DNA of 64,000 nucleotides from contig OZ034975.1 in NCBI GenBank assembly GCA_964030785.1, positions 17,833,142 to 17,897,141 of the forward strand, given 5' to 3'. A model generated the notes under the pieces. It was not told the DNA's origin. It did not search any database and worked only from the letters and a program-made list of their open reading frames with translations. Both the position numbers and the translations under genes were made by a program. Positions 22,855-35,600 of this stretch are shown piece by piece. How positions within the stretch are numbered: the stretch's first letter is position 1; each line of letters starts with the position of its first letter. The DNA is from Siderastrea siderea. Lineage: Eukaryota > Cnidaria > Anthozoa > Scleractinia > Rhizangiidae.

Positions 22855-23480
22855 AATGCAAAATTTGATGCACTGAGACTCACTTCTCAGTGTATCTGAA
22901 ATTAACAAACGCAGGCCTTTTGGCAATTTGCAACCTTAATGCCTCAAGCTTAGGTTACTGACTAAATGAAGATTTGGTAACTTTTAAGTTCAGCAATTTT
23001 GAAGAACAAAGCGAAACTTAAACTGAACTGAGTACTTACCCTATTCAGAGGAGTGGGGAGGGGGGAGGGGCAAAATCTCCGCGCACAGACTTTGGACGTA
23101 TGTAACGTTGTTAATATCTAAGCTAATATAAAGCCATCAACTAAAGAGGGAAGTAGCCATGCGTCGACCTTGTCAATTGATTAAGGGGCAAATTCACTAG
23201 GATTACTTCAGAACTAGATACCGATGGAAAAGACCGATGAAAGTGACTACATAAGGCGCGTATTATTTACTTCGCCTTAAGCTTTATTTACAATTTTGAG
23301 ATTGAGTTCGGACGAAAGTCGTGAAGGCGTCTCTGGCAGTCGCTCTTGGGTCCATTGTTGAACTTTTCTCAATGCTGCTTACAGCCAGCGTTCGTTACGT
23401 CCTTGTTAACCGAGTTCACAACCTTTACGTGAAGCCCTAAATTATAATATTTGCGTATGTTATCTCAAAGGTCAAGAATT
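22855..23480. other. Non-coding stretch, no feature recognised
   Basis: Mixed sequence with a G-rich run at 23050-23068. I see nothing I can support. Confidence 0.4.
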
Positions 23481-23489
23481 TCGCCCATG

Positions 23490-23578
23490 GTTATTCACAG
23501 ACCCTGAGTGGTGATCCGGATCTGGATGTCCCGCTGTAATTTCTAATGCCCTACCAACTGAGTGAGCTAGCCAGTGGT
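23490..23578 (-). repeat. tRNA-derived SINE head
   Basis: On the minus strand TAGCTCACTCAGTTGGTAGGGCAT matches a tRNA D-arm/A-box, and ATCCGGATC about 30 bases later resembles a B-box. It does not fold into a full tRNA (the acceptor arm is lacking), so a tRNA-derived SINE fits better than a functional tRNA. It lies just downstream of the receptor kinase stop codon. Confidence 0.5.
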
Positions 23579-23624
23579 TCAGTAATTTATGATAACTGCC
23601 GGCATAATGTGCCAATAGCACATG

Positions 23625-26600
23625 TTAAATCTTGTTTTCTGTTTCTGGAGCATCACTAGAATCTTTTGACAGGTCACTCTTTGGTTGCATGTTCCCAAAC
23701 TCAAGGGATACAGCCTGGTCCATAGAGGCAGCGATGTCCTCCACATTTGTGTACAGGCTTGGGTCGTATTTGGACATGTCCAGATCGACATAATACTGAA
23801 ACAAGTGAACGGTACTATTTGAGTAATGCTTTTAAGTACAATCAGTGACTACACGTTTTTTTTAACATCTGGAAATATGGACAGGACAGTCGTTCTGTGT
23901 TCCTATTTAAGTCTTCCATTTAGCGAACTCGTCTAATTTAATAAGTATATGGTCCTGATCTTTTTCTATTGATTGTCGTCCAGCGTCCAGCTGACTCACA
24001 GTTTTTTTCTTGCGCTCCTCTCCGATCTTTTACCATCTAATGGCTCCCTGAGCAACAGCTTTTATGTTATTCGACAACTCTTATGTAACACAAATACGAA
24101 AACGCGAAAAAGTAGTGTCTAATGATCTTTTAGTCCATCGGGGCATATAAAAGTTATCCAGGACATCTCGGTGATCATGCATACTTCTCAAATATTCAGC
24201 AACGCAGAGAAAAATCTTTACATTTGCTTCATTATTACACATTAGCAATGTAGATTACTAGCCCTAGAAATTATAATTCTTAGCAAATTGAAAGAGGCAT
24301 GGTTTTCTCAAAAGAAAACTACGCTTCTTTCAGTGTACAGGCAAATAAAACTCAAAGCTACAATTACCAGTCTAAAATCCGTAAGATAAAGTATGTTGTT
24401 TTACCTTTTCCTGCAGGAATTCAGTTATTATTTCGTGCAGACGGTCAAATGTTGGGCGATTGTTGGGATCTTCATTCCAGCAGTCCAGCATTATTTGATA
24501 ACTGTTAATTGAGACATTTCAGTTATGAAATTGCATTTATAGTATGTCTTGTAAATGATATTTGTTTTCCGATATTGCATTCATTTAACATCTTTACTGA
24601 ATAAAACAGATCATTTGTTACAAAGTTAAGTTATATCTAAAGGTAAATCTATTACTACAGTAATTTTTAAATCTCTCGGTGTTTTATTATGCAAGGTTTG
24701 ATACAACTGTTGCTTTGCAATCTTGAGAATTCCTGCTTAATATCCCCCACCACCCCTATAAAGTTCTAGAATTTTCCAAGACGGTTTGTCATCTGCACCT
24801 GCCGTTTGAAGTACAGTATGCATATTCCTTAGACATTCCTTAAAGACATTTTGACACACGTTTAGTAAGAACCGGTTACTATAGGTACGAGTTATTGACG
24901 TCATAAGTACCAGGTAGTCAAGTCACTTTTGAATAAAAATGCGTGTTTTTCACCCTTTGTGATGAAAAGAGCACAATATTGACAAAAAACAGGAAAGTGT
25001 TTAATTGTGTCATATTTTAGCATCAAAACACTTTCGATTTCCGCAGTTTTTTCTTTGTCTAATTTTGTGTAAAACCAAAGATGGCAGCCATCTCTTAGTT
25101 GACGTCACAGGCCCCAGCGGGGCCACAACCCATAATATATATCATCTTGTAGACCACAAAATCTTTTCGAAATATTGTAACATAGCAAACACCCAAGGGA
25201 GGTCCATCACCCCTCTCCCCCTTGTACCATGGTGGAGGTGTGACTTTGCTTGTACGTTTGAGGGTTAAGAAATAGAAAAATGATTCAAAGTTACAATAAT
25301 TACCCTGGAATCCATTTAGGGAAATGTGAGACAGGAGAGAGGCTAAATTGCAGTCGAAACACAAGGATTATTTATTTTTTTCGGAAGCTTTTTCCTGGGT
25401 AGGGGCTTACTAGAAAGCGCAGAGTAATTACCCACTGCTGTTCACTTACAGCTCGTCGCTGACATGTTCTGGTTGGCTCATGCGGTATTTATTCACCTTC
25501 AGCTCGTACACAACTTTCCACGCATTCCAATTCGGGTAGGGCACACCCCCTTCAAGAGATAAAGTACATTCTCAATAAGTCTGTAAGGAAAGTCTCTTTT
25601 CAGGAAGTTAAGCTATAAGATGTAGACCACTATTTTTTGCAGCTTGCAGTTGACAAATCAAATGACGCACGTCAACCAGTACCAATTACAGCATCCGATC
25701 GGAGAGAGGATGGTTTTGAACTAGACTCACATCAGTAAATGATAATTTGGATTCTGTTCTCTGCCCGTGACCAACTGATTATTCAATTTGCTGAGCTTGA
25801 CATTCACAACCGTTTTCTTTTTCCCATAAAATTTTACTTCTATTGGGGGAGCCATTACAAAGTTTCTTGTAACGTAATTGGTGGGCTCAAAGCATCATTT
25901 CTCAGCTAACTACAAGTTCTTAAGACCTAACACGGTGAGCAATACCTCAATACCTAATCTATATAGCTAAATTGTGCACTGGTGATAAGTTTAGACTTAC
26001 CTAATGTAAAGATCTCATATAAAACAACTCCATAAGACCATCTGTTGGTACAATAAGGCAAACGATGCATTAATAATTGGTTAATGTTACTAGTGAAACA
26101 TTATAGCTACTCCTGTCGATTTCAATAGAGGGGTCTTACATAACCAGTGAAGCAAAATTAATTTATCAGTGCTTTCTAACTATGGAATAAGACATCGATG
26201 TTATGGGTTGTGTGAAATCAAACCTCTCTTGCTGTCCATTTCCCGTTTCGATACTCAGTCCTGTAAGTTTAGTGAGAGTTCGGCGCTAGATGTATATCAT
26301 GATATACGAGATCGCGTACTGGCAAGATGAGGTCGCGTACTTCATCGTCGCGCACTCTGTGTGTTTTACAACTACGCAATTTATTTTATATCTCAGTTAG
26401 AAGCCGCAAAATCTTAACCTCTTCAAAATATCGTAACAACGATACTAAAATCAGGCCCCATTTAGGACCGCCATTTTTAAGGGTTAAACCATTTATAAAA
26501 AATTGCTTAATCCTATTTAGCCTGGACTTTTATGGAGTTGCTGGGGGCCCTCCTTACCTCCAAGAATATTATAGTACAAAGCTATCAAAGAAATTAATAA

Positions 26601-29600
26601 AACTTCAATGGTTACATAGTATGTCCAAAAATGTTTTATTGAGGTGCACAACATGATCTGATGATGTCACATGGCGTGAGAATTTAAACGCCACAATTGC
26701 AGACGGCGGCTATCTTGGTTTTCTTGATGTTTCCACAACCTCCCAAAAGCACCCAAGTCGGCCACAAAGTAAACTACATCATTAAAAAAAAACACATAAA
26801 GGATCTAAAAATGTCAAGGTTACCACAATAAAATTAAAGTTTTTGTTAATGAAAACTAGAAAACTCAAAATGCTAAAATATTAGCAGTGAAGAGTGGTTG
26901 TCAAGGCAACACCAATTTCGATGTGCAATGAGATGTCACACCAAATTGTCTTTCAAAAGTTATAAACGTTGAAGTCAGCTTGGGCACTGTTTGTCTCCTT
27001 CCCATCATATCGAAAAACAATTTTAAAAAAAACAGTGCCCAAGGTAATAAAGGTGCAATGTTTCATTAAAACTGAGAATCAATTTTCGTAAGTCTCGAAA
27101 ACCAAGTTTTGTCACCAGATTTGTCAACGGCCAGTTCCTCTTGTTACATTCAAGCAAGTTATTGTCATTTTGGAATTAGTATTTACAGCTGTTGATTACC
27201 ACCGTTTACCACTACAGTGTACGTACTTAGCTACTACAAAGAGTCGTACTCTAATTTTCTTGATGACAGTCTGCAGCTTAATCTGTCATCAAACCAAGGT
27301 TGAGCATTCTAAGAACTCATTCAGTGAACGATAAAGAGACTAATTTTCACGTTAACTTTTACTTTACGCCTTGCGAATGAAGCAATCCAATTCCACCGGA
27401 ATTTATGGAAAGGATGCGACCATGTTGGTTTACATCGCAATTTCCTTTTTCCCGTAAATCGGGGAGCGGTGCAAGAAAAACGCTCTTCTTCAAATATTTG
27501 AGCTCAGTAGTTTGCGTGTATTTGTTAAACATGCATACAGTAATTATAAAAACTACCTGTTTGGCAGTTTTAACGGTCCTTAGGCTGTTTGCATATGATG
27601 TCAAAATATGGCATGTTACTACTGCAATGCACGTAACACTCAAAAAAGTTATAAATCTGCAACGAAGTTGTGAATTTTAATAAAGTACATGTACTTACAC
27701 ATCGCTTTTCTCCGATACTCGCACATCTTCATCCTGTGAGTCAGTAAATAGATGTTCAGGAGCAGTCCATTTGATTGGCAAGCGGCCCTGTGAATGATAA
27801 ATAAACAAAATATAACCAAAAGACCCGGACGGTGCTTTTAGGACACTTGTATCTAGCTCAAGTAAAAGAGAAAGCCCATCCACCCACTTTTTTGTTACCG
27901 ACAGAAGAAGGACATTAAATCGTTCTTTAAGGCAAGCGAAGAAAGTAACGTTAATTTGCTCGTTGAACTTGCGCACCAAGTAATTTCGGACAATTTTCTT
28001 CGCAACACGCATTCTCACTGATTTTCGCCCCTTAACTGGATTCTCGAAACTAACAGCCCAGTATTTTCGCGATTTCGGAGAAAGTACTGCCTTAAAACAA
28101 AATACGTTTAATTTAACCTTTACTGTTGCCTTTTTTTAAATGAAAATACTATGTTACAGCAAAAAAAAAAATGTTTTAGTTTCTCTCCGTTCTTTGGGCA
28201 TTGCATTCTGTTTTCATGTTAAAGGTCAATATTTTTTGAGTGAATAGTATTGAACTTACCTTTCTTATTGCAGTGCAGTAAATGTACTGATATTTATCTC
28301 TGATGAGCGCCAGTCCGAAATCTGTGATTTTACATATTCCACCCATACCTACAAGAACATTGCGAGCGGCCAGATCTCGGTGGAGAATCTATAACAGTGG
28401 GAGAAGAATGAAAAACTTATTTATTGGCATAAAACGCTCAAGGAAAACCCAAAACTGGTTTTAATTTTGAAATGTTCAATACTGTTAAGTTAATAATCAC
28501 TTAAGCAGTCAAACTACAATATCCTTTAAAACTACAAAGATCCTTCCTTGCTAGCATTGCACAAATCGCCACAAAACAGATCAATGCAATATGCCATGCC
28601 TTTATGGGGAGCAATTTTGTTTGTTTGGCGGGAGGGGAGTATCGATTATTCTGTGAAAGGAATACACTGAAATACGTATATTCTAGTTGCCAAGTTAAAA
28701 AACTGCAAATGGCCAAAGTGAGAGAGATGCATGATTCCTTTCAAATTAAGCTGCAACACTGGAGAAGGTGATCAATGCAACGCTGCATTTTTATTTCAGA
28801 ATTTAAAATGGACGGTTGCTTGATTGCCATTTCTCATGATAGACAGATTGTTTTATTTTATCAAAGAAATCACCGCAAAGCAACAATTTCATAGCTTATA
28901 TGACATTGAGGCAATACGTGCCTTTTTTGATGCTAGAAAACGCATCCCAGAAGCAATCTGCTGGGCAAAAGAGAGAAGATCATACGAGGTGACCTCCTCT
29001 TCACAATGCTCTGGGCAACTGTAGTACTTGTCCTCCATTCCACGGCTTTTCCTCAGATATCCAAGCAAATCTCCGTGTGGTACATACTCCAAAATCAACA
29101 TCATAGGACCTTAACGTATTTTAAACAAGAAAAAGACAGCAGATGCCGCTCCTTGCGTCATTACAGCCAATGACATCAGAGCTAAGGGTTAATTAATGGC
29201 TTAATAGTTAGCTCTCCCAATTTTTCTTGTCATGTCTCTGAACCCTCTCCTCTTCCTCCCCGCGTCCAAGTAAGACTGTTGTCGAAATGACGAGAGTTTG
29301 CTGTGGCTCATGGTCAGATAGTTTTCCTTTCCTTTATGCAAAATGATTAATTAGTTCCCATTAAAAGTAGATTTTAACCCCATACAGACGCTTTTGTGTT
29401 TGTTTGTATTTTTAGTGTGGTAGGACGAGATGGGAGAAGTGGGGGCAGGGGGTGGGGCGCCGGATTCCGCCCCTACTTAACTACGAGAATATAAAAATAT
29501 GAAAGCGAAACTTAGAGGGCAGGTAGTACGTTCAAACGTCTTTCTTTTGAGCTCAACAACAAGAGCTGATGACCTCAAATGACGTAAGAGTTACGTCTTG

Positions 29601-32600
29601 TTCTCAAATGGGGGCCTTCGTTGATCCGCCATCTTGGATTTGTAGATTTTTTCATATCCTCCAAAGAGAACCAAAACTGGCCAAAAATTAATCAAAATCA
29701 CTACAGGAACAAGAAAATGATCTAAAAATGTAAAAGTTTCCACAAGTTTTTTATTCGTTAAAAAGCGAAAAATTCAAAACTCTGAAAAAAAGGCCTATCA
29801 AAAAGTGGTTGCCGTGGTAACGTCAAACTTGATGGACAGGGGCTTGCTTAACCAAATTATTCCATAGATAAATTTTAGGTTTGCTGGCTATTGCTTGCTT
29901 ATTTAAAAAGTTATAACCGTCCAAAGTCCGTGCGGACAGAATCCCCCCCCCCCCCCTCTCCTCCCGGTCTGAACAGGGTTCGATTTTATTACAGATTTGA
30001 TGATATTGAATGAAATGCAGGTCACAGTCTTTGGGAACTATTCCAGAATAACGATGCACGTACCTAGAATCTAAGATAAAGAATTTATATATTGTAAGAA
30101 TTATGATCTGCCCGCACAAAGGAATCCGCCCTCCTTAAGTCCCAGAATACCAAAAAAACTTGGCCTGAATACCTTGGTAGGATTGGAGTTTTGTTCTTTT
30201 TCCGTGTGGGTCTAAATACTTTATTGTTATTTGCCATATGCGTGAATAGGAATAGAAAGAACAGTGCGAAAGGAATGAGTGTACAATTGCTTACCTGATG
30301 TTGTTACGCATCCCAAGAAGTTGACAATGTTCGGATGCCTTTCTCCTTCTAGAGATTTACCCAACTCAATTTCTTGCAACAGTGATTCCTTTTCTGTGTC
30401 AGAACTGTTGTCTGTAAATGGTATGTCATATAGCAGTCTAAAATCGGGTATTTTAACAGCTATAAAAACTGAACATTACCTAAATAAACTAACTAAACAA
30501 TTAACCAGTCATCAGTTAATTAATTAATTTAAATATTTATCACATTTATCCCGGTGATGTCTTTAACTCTCTTTGCAATCTTCAATATATGTATTTAAGG
30601 TGATCATAAATTTACAAGTCAAAGGGTTCATATGTGATCTATCTCTTCTTCATACTTCTACGTGTCCCATTGTCACATAAACACCTGAATAGGACATTCA
30701 TAAGACACTGATGCGTATTTAATTTTCTAAAATCCTAAATGTTTCTAAATTAAATACCAAAAATAGTTAAACGCTTTCGTTAACATCGAAGAAGTGCAAC
30801 TGAAAAAAATGCCCCTGTTAGCAATTTTTCTAAGGCAAAAAGAACATTTTTTTCGATTTCGACGTTGCCTTACGTTTTAATTTCTTAACAGCCACCACTG
30901 TTTCTTCTGAAATCTCACTCAATCCACCGACCACAGCTTTCCACACTTCACCAAATGTACCGCATCCAAGAATGTTTTGAAGAATTATTACTTTAGATGG
31001 TATTTCCCAACATGAAGCAGCTACTAAGTCTGAGTCACTTTCTTTTCTAAAGAAAACAACAACAACAACAACATCAGGAACAATAAAAACAAAATTATCA
31101 ATTCGCATGTATAGCTTATTTTTTGTAGAGGCTAAAATGTAAACTCGTAAAGGACCAGCTCACAGCTGGCCTGAAAGAATTGTTGGTAACGTAACTGGAC
31201 ACTACGTAATAAGGTCTTGAGAAGTGGTTACCCACACCGTAGATTTAGTGCTCCTTAAATTAAACATCACAACGAATAGGACGAAACAAACGTTAGATCG
31301 ATTATTGGTTTTGTGTTCTATTTTCTATTTTTAGAAGTTGTTATAGCTGTTAAAGAGATCAACAACGCCAGCTTTAATTATACTTTTAAAAATTAGTCAC
31401 TTAGAATTTAGAGCAGATAGTAAGTCCAAAAATGTTTCCTTTAAAGGCCACGACATGAGGTGATGACGTCATATGACGCAAGATTTATGTCATGTTCGCA
31501 GGCAGTGTCCGTCTTGGGTCTTCCGTCTCGGATTTCTTTTCTGAAAGCTCCAAAACTGGCCAAAAAGTAATCAAAATAAACAAAGGAACTCAAATCGCTA
31601 CTATTTTAGTGTTTTCTAATCGAATTTGTATTTTTACATTAACTGTAGCAACAATTTATCAGTTAGGAAGCGGTTGTCCCACGATTTTCAACGTCGTTTT
31701 TAAAGAACTCAATCCGGTACAGAGGTGCAGTCTTATGGAATTTTGTGTCAAGCTACTTTAATAACGCTACCAACCACAAGCAGTTTTGCAAAAAAGCGAG
31801 AATGGACCCCATATTTAAAAAACTTAATTTTGGCAGTTTGTCGATCCAGACAACTCCGGAACACATGTGTGATTTTCAATTTTAAATCTTAATCTCATTA
31901 AAACATAATATCGTTTATTTTAGTTTATTACAATGTAATATTAATTTTTCTTAGGTAGGTAGTTAGTCACACGTACACACGGCCCCTCAAACATGTATTT
32001 GCTTTAAAACAGATCGTGGTTAAATAAAGGTTTACTCACTTACTTACTTAGGAATAACCGCTCACTGAGAAGAGGGAATTTAGCGCTAATTTGAGGAAAA
32101 CGTGAAATTCAAAACGTAAAAATCCAAGATGGCGCACTTAACTGGTAAAAAAGGTGATTTCTCGCTACAAATTCTCTATTCTCCATAAATTTCAAGTGTA
32201 TTACATTGTTAATTAATTAAAAAACGTTTTACAATTTACTGGTTTCATTTTCTTGTTAATTAAATGAAGCAGGTGAATTTACAGTCAAGGCCGGCCAGGC
32301 GTTCTCGTCGTTAACGAACTAATGAATTCGTTAATGGTATATTGATTCCGTTCGTTGATTGAATGATCCATTCGTAAAATGAATAATCCAATATTCAAAT
32401 TGAGCCTCGATTCAATAATCAAATGCTGATTGGATTAATGAACACAAGCTGTACCAGATATGGAAGGGAGTTCGACCGGCAAACATGGCGGACTTAAACA
32501 AAGAGACAAGGGGGTTAGTTTCTAAAGAAACTGTCGTGCTGCGTCGGTGGGGACGTGAAACACAAAATTTTGGATTTATCAACTGAGTTGATAAGGTAGA

Positions 32601-35600
32601 TTGGCCACCGTTAAGAGATTGAAAGCTGACGTTTCGAGCGTTAGCCTTTCGTCAGAGCGAATCAAGGAATTGTGGGTTGCATTACGTTTATATAAGGAAT
32701 GGTGGGAACATGGCAACGTGAAAAGCAAGAATAAATTAGTTGAATGAAAAGCGTTCGTTGATACCGTGGGGATTAAGTGCACCGATTTGAAAAATGAATT
32801 TTTGTTCTAGTTTTTTACGGCTTTCCGTGTTACCCTAGTGTAGGGAAAGGCCACAGATCGTCATGTGTTGGCTAGAATGATTAGGGAGATTGAAATGTCG
32901 GGCAACTGGTTTGGATGCGTCAAAAACATCATTTTAAAGAACTTTAAGTAACTCTAAGTTACTCCAAAATGACAATGAAACAGGAAGAATCTTTTCACAG
33001 CCTCCACTTATTTCATTCAAACGCGACAAAAAGATAGGGAACTTTCTAGTTAGAAGTGTACTTAAATCTGATGATCAACCGGGCACTTTTAAATGCACGC
33101 GCAAACGATGCAACACTTGTCCTTGCATTCTCAATGCGGACAAAAGAACAGGACCCAAGCTCGATTAAAATCACCGAGCGCTTTACTTGCATCTCCGCAA
33201 ATGTTATCTATTACATAACATACACTTTATGCAAAAAGATAGACATTGGCGAAACAGGGAGGAGACTAGGCGACCGTTTCCGCGAACACCTACGAGACGT
33301 GGAAAGAAATGACAAGGACGCATCCAAACCAGTCGCCCGACATTTCAATCTCCCTAATCATTCTAGCCAACACATGACGATCTGCGGCCTTTCCCTACAT
33401 CAGGGTAACACGGAAAGCCGTAAAAATCTAGAACAAAAATTCATTTTTCAAATCGGCACACTTAATCCCCACGATATCAACGAACGCTTTTAATTTAACT
33501 AATTTATTCTTGTTTTTCACGTTGCCATGTTCCCACCAATAGCGTAGCTCCACCACTCCCCATATAAACGAAGTGCAACCCACAATTCCTTGATTCGCTC
33601 TGACGAAAGGCTAACGCTCGAAACGTCGGCTTTCAATCTCTTAACGGTGGCAAATCTACCTTATCAACTCAATTGATAATTCCAAAATTTTGGACTTGAA
33701 CAAAGAACAGGTAAGTTATTTTAGTATTGTCATTTTTGCATAAACATCACACTAGCATAGAATGTTCACTTGTTAGTTTTTCTACCGTCGTTTGATATTT
33801 GCCGTCTCGGTGAAAAAATACTTGTAAATATTTGCAAAAGCTTACCAGTTTGATCGATCCATTGATCTTTGTTGTCCGCTGTGACTTGCAACCTTTGTGT
33901 TATTTTACAATCTCATCTTTCACTTAATACTAAAAATAAACTTGAAATTTGGCATTTCAGTAGAAATATATGGCAAGGGTTTTGTTCATTTATCAAATCA
34001 ACATTCGATTATTAAATCGAGGCGCAATTTGAATATTGGATTGTTCATTTCACGAGAGGATAATTCAATCAACGAACGGAATCAATTTTCCATTAATGAA
34101 TTTATTAGTCCGTTAACGACGGGAACGCTTGGCCGGCTTTGCCTATAAAGAAATTCAAGATGGCGGATCCAAGATGGCGGACACCAAAATGGTCATTTTA
34201 TCTCTAATATGAAATTAATATGCATAATTTCATGTCTTCAGTAAATTCATTCAGTAAATTCATTGTTTTAGAACTTCCAAGTGAGACATTGAGTCTACGT
34301 TTATGACATAATTATGACGTCACATATCGTTACCATGGTGACAAGATGTCTTAACTCGTTAGCGTTTGTGCAAACTTTTATCATTTGTTTATGGCAGATG
34401 TATTGTTGGTAGTTTCAGTTGGTTATTTCAATGTTTATTACGTCATAATGACGTCATTACTGTTACCAGTAAAGATAAAAAAGCTCTTTAGAGACATTGG
34501 AAAGTTTTTGGACATGCTGGTGTTAAAGTTTTGCGAATACGCATTCAAAACTGATGAAAATATCGATTAAATACGTTTTTGGGCAATAAAATCACATATT
34601 AAATGACGTCACAAAGACATCACAGTAACTGTAGTGATTAGAATTAGCGCGTACACTATCCTGTGCAAATTTGGTGGCCATAGCGTAAGCTGTTTTAAAG
34701 TTACAAAGGGGGGGTCTGAAGCCCCCCCCCCCCCCGGTCCCAGAGGTAGAAAAAAACCCGGTCTGAATACGAATAAGAGGAAACAAGAAAACAAAACGAG
34801 ACCACATATGCAATTTTGTTCAGAAGGCCTTAGAGTGATTAATTTTGTGTACACACCAGACATGCGAATTTGTTCATAGTGGAGCACCATCGTCAAGCAA
34901 ATTTGGTAATCTATCAAGCCAAGAAATTTTGGGAGTAACGTAATAGTCAAGCGACCGTCTGTCCATCCGTCGGCACCACAGGATCACCAATATGAGGTGG
35001 CACACACCTGAGATAACCCTGTGCTGTATTCCGCGTTTTTGACCCGAAATCGTATGGTGACCAGAGTCTTGGCCAAGACACAAAGTCAGAAACAATTTTA
35101 TTAATGGAAAGAAAAAGTTCAAGTTACGAATTTGCCCTCGAGGACTTCATCTCAAGTTGTCGGTTCTGCTGCGAACTCGGTCGGCACAACGCTTGAGTTC
35201 ACCGTATTTGGCAGCGGTCCTGAGGCCAAACCTAGCAGGGCTAGTGCCTTCTGGTTTTTTTTTTGGGTGTGTGTCCACAACCATGGTTTTTGCCGCGGTT
35301 CGAACACATTTTCCCAAGAAAAACACCCGTGTTTATCGTAACACAGTAACTTGCGTAACTCGCGTAACATCGAGTCGAGTCGAAGTACATCGCTTAAATT
35401 CGCATTATTTGGCAATGGTTCGGACATCAAATATGGCAGAGCTAGTGTCTTCCGGTATTTCCTATCTACAACCATGGTTTTTGCAGCAGTCCGAACACAT
35501 TTCGCTAAGAAAAACACCCGTACGTGTTTTTGTCAATCCAGCGGCGATCAATAAACAACTCTTTAAGTACTAAAATGAATTCCTGATTTGGCAATTTAGC

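Larger units (their letters stand above)
32563..33694. mobile_element. Penelope-like retroelement with inverted ends and 12-bp target duplication
   Basis: The element (32575-33682) is bordered by CAAAATTTTGGA at 32563-32574 and 33683-33694. Its left part (32575-32930) is an inverted copy of its right part (33330-33682), each ending in TTATCAACTC-type sequence and each carrying a hammerhead motif. The right, plus-strand part encodes a GIY-YIG domain. The RT domain is missing, so the copy is severely 5'-truncated and inverted, as seen for Penelope insertions. Confidence 0.85.
32485..33710 (+). pseudogene. Coding exon of unknown gene, split by a Penelope insertion
   Basis: ATG at 32485 opens MADLNKETRGLVSKETVVLR followed by RWGRETQNFG up to 32574. 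There the frame runs into the Penelope element and a stop. The other side of the element resumes at 33695 in the same frame (LEQRT) and reaches ACAG|GTAAGTT, a strong donor in phase 1. The pre-insertion exon was therefore 106 nt. Because the target duplication is intact, the gene was broken by this single event in this haplotype. The exon lies inside an inverted-repeat element; family not recognised. Confidence 0.5.
32287..34140. mobile_element. Inverted-repeat element (TIR about 165 bp) carrying an exon and a Penelope insertion
   Basis: 32287-32455 is the reverse complement of about 33985-34140. Both start GCCGGCCAGGCGTTCTCGTC or a close variant, then share GTTAACGRACTAATRAATTC and GATTCCGTTCGTTGATTGAA. 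Without the 1.1-kb Penelope insertion the element would be about 0.73 kb. Its interior holds an ATG exon (32485 onward). It sits inside an RTK intron. A target duplication could not be defined. Confidence 0.75.

Noticed and set aside
34718..34735. C-run, and similar homopolymer G/C runs at 29942, 35720, 46367 and 61513
   Set aside because: Simple homopolymers; possible quadruplex formers, but nothing around them supports a function.
35132..35573. Overlapping ORFs up to 138 codons on both strands
   Set aside because: They coincide with dispersed repeat family C; other copies of the repeat carry stops and shifts in the same peptide.
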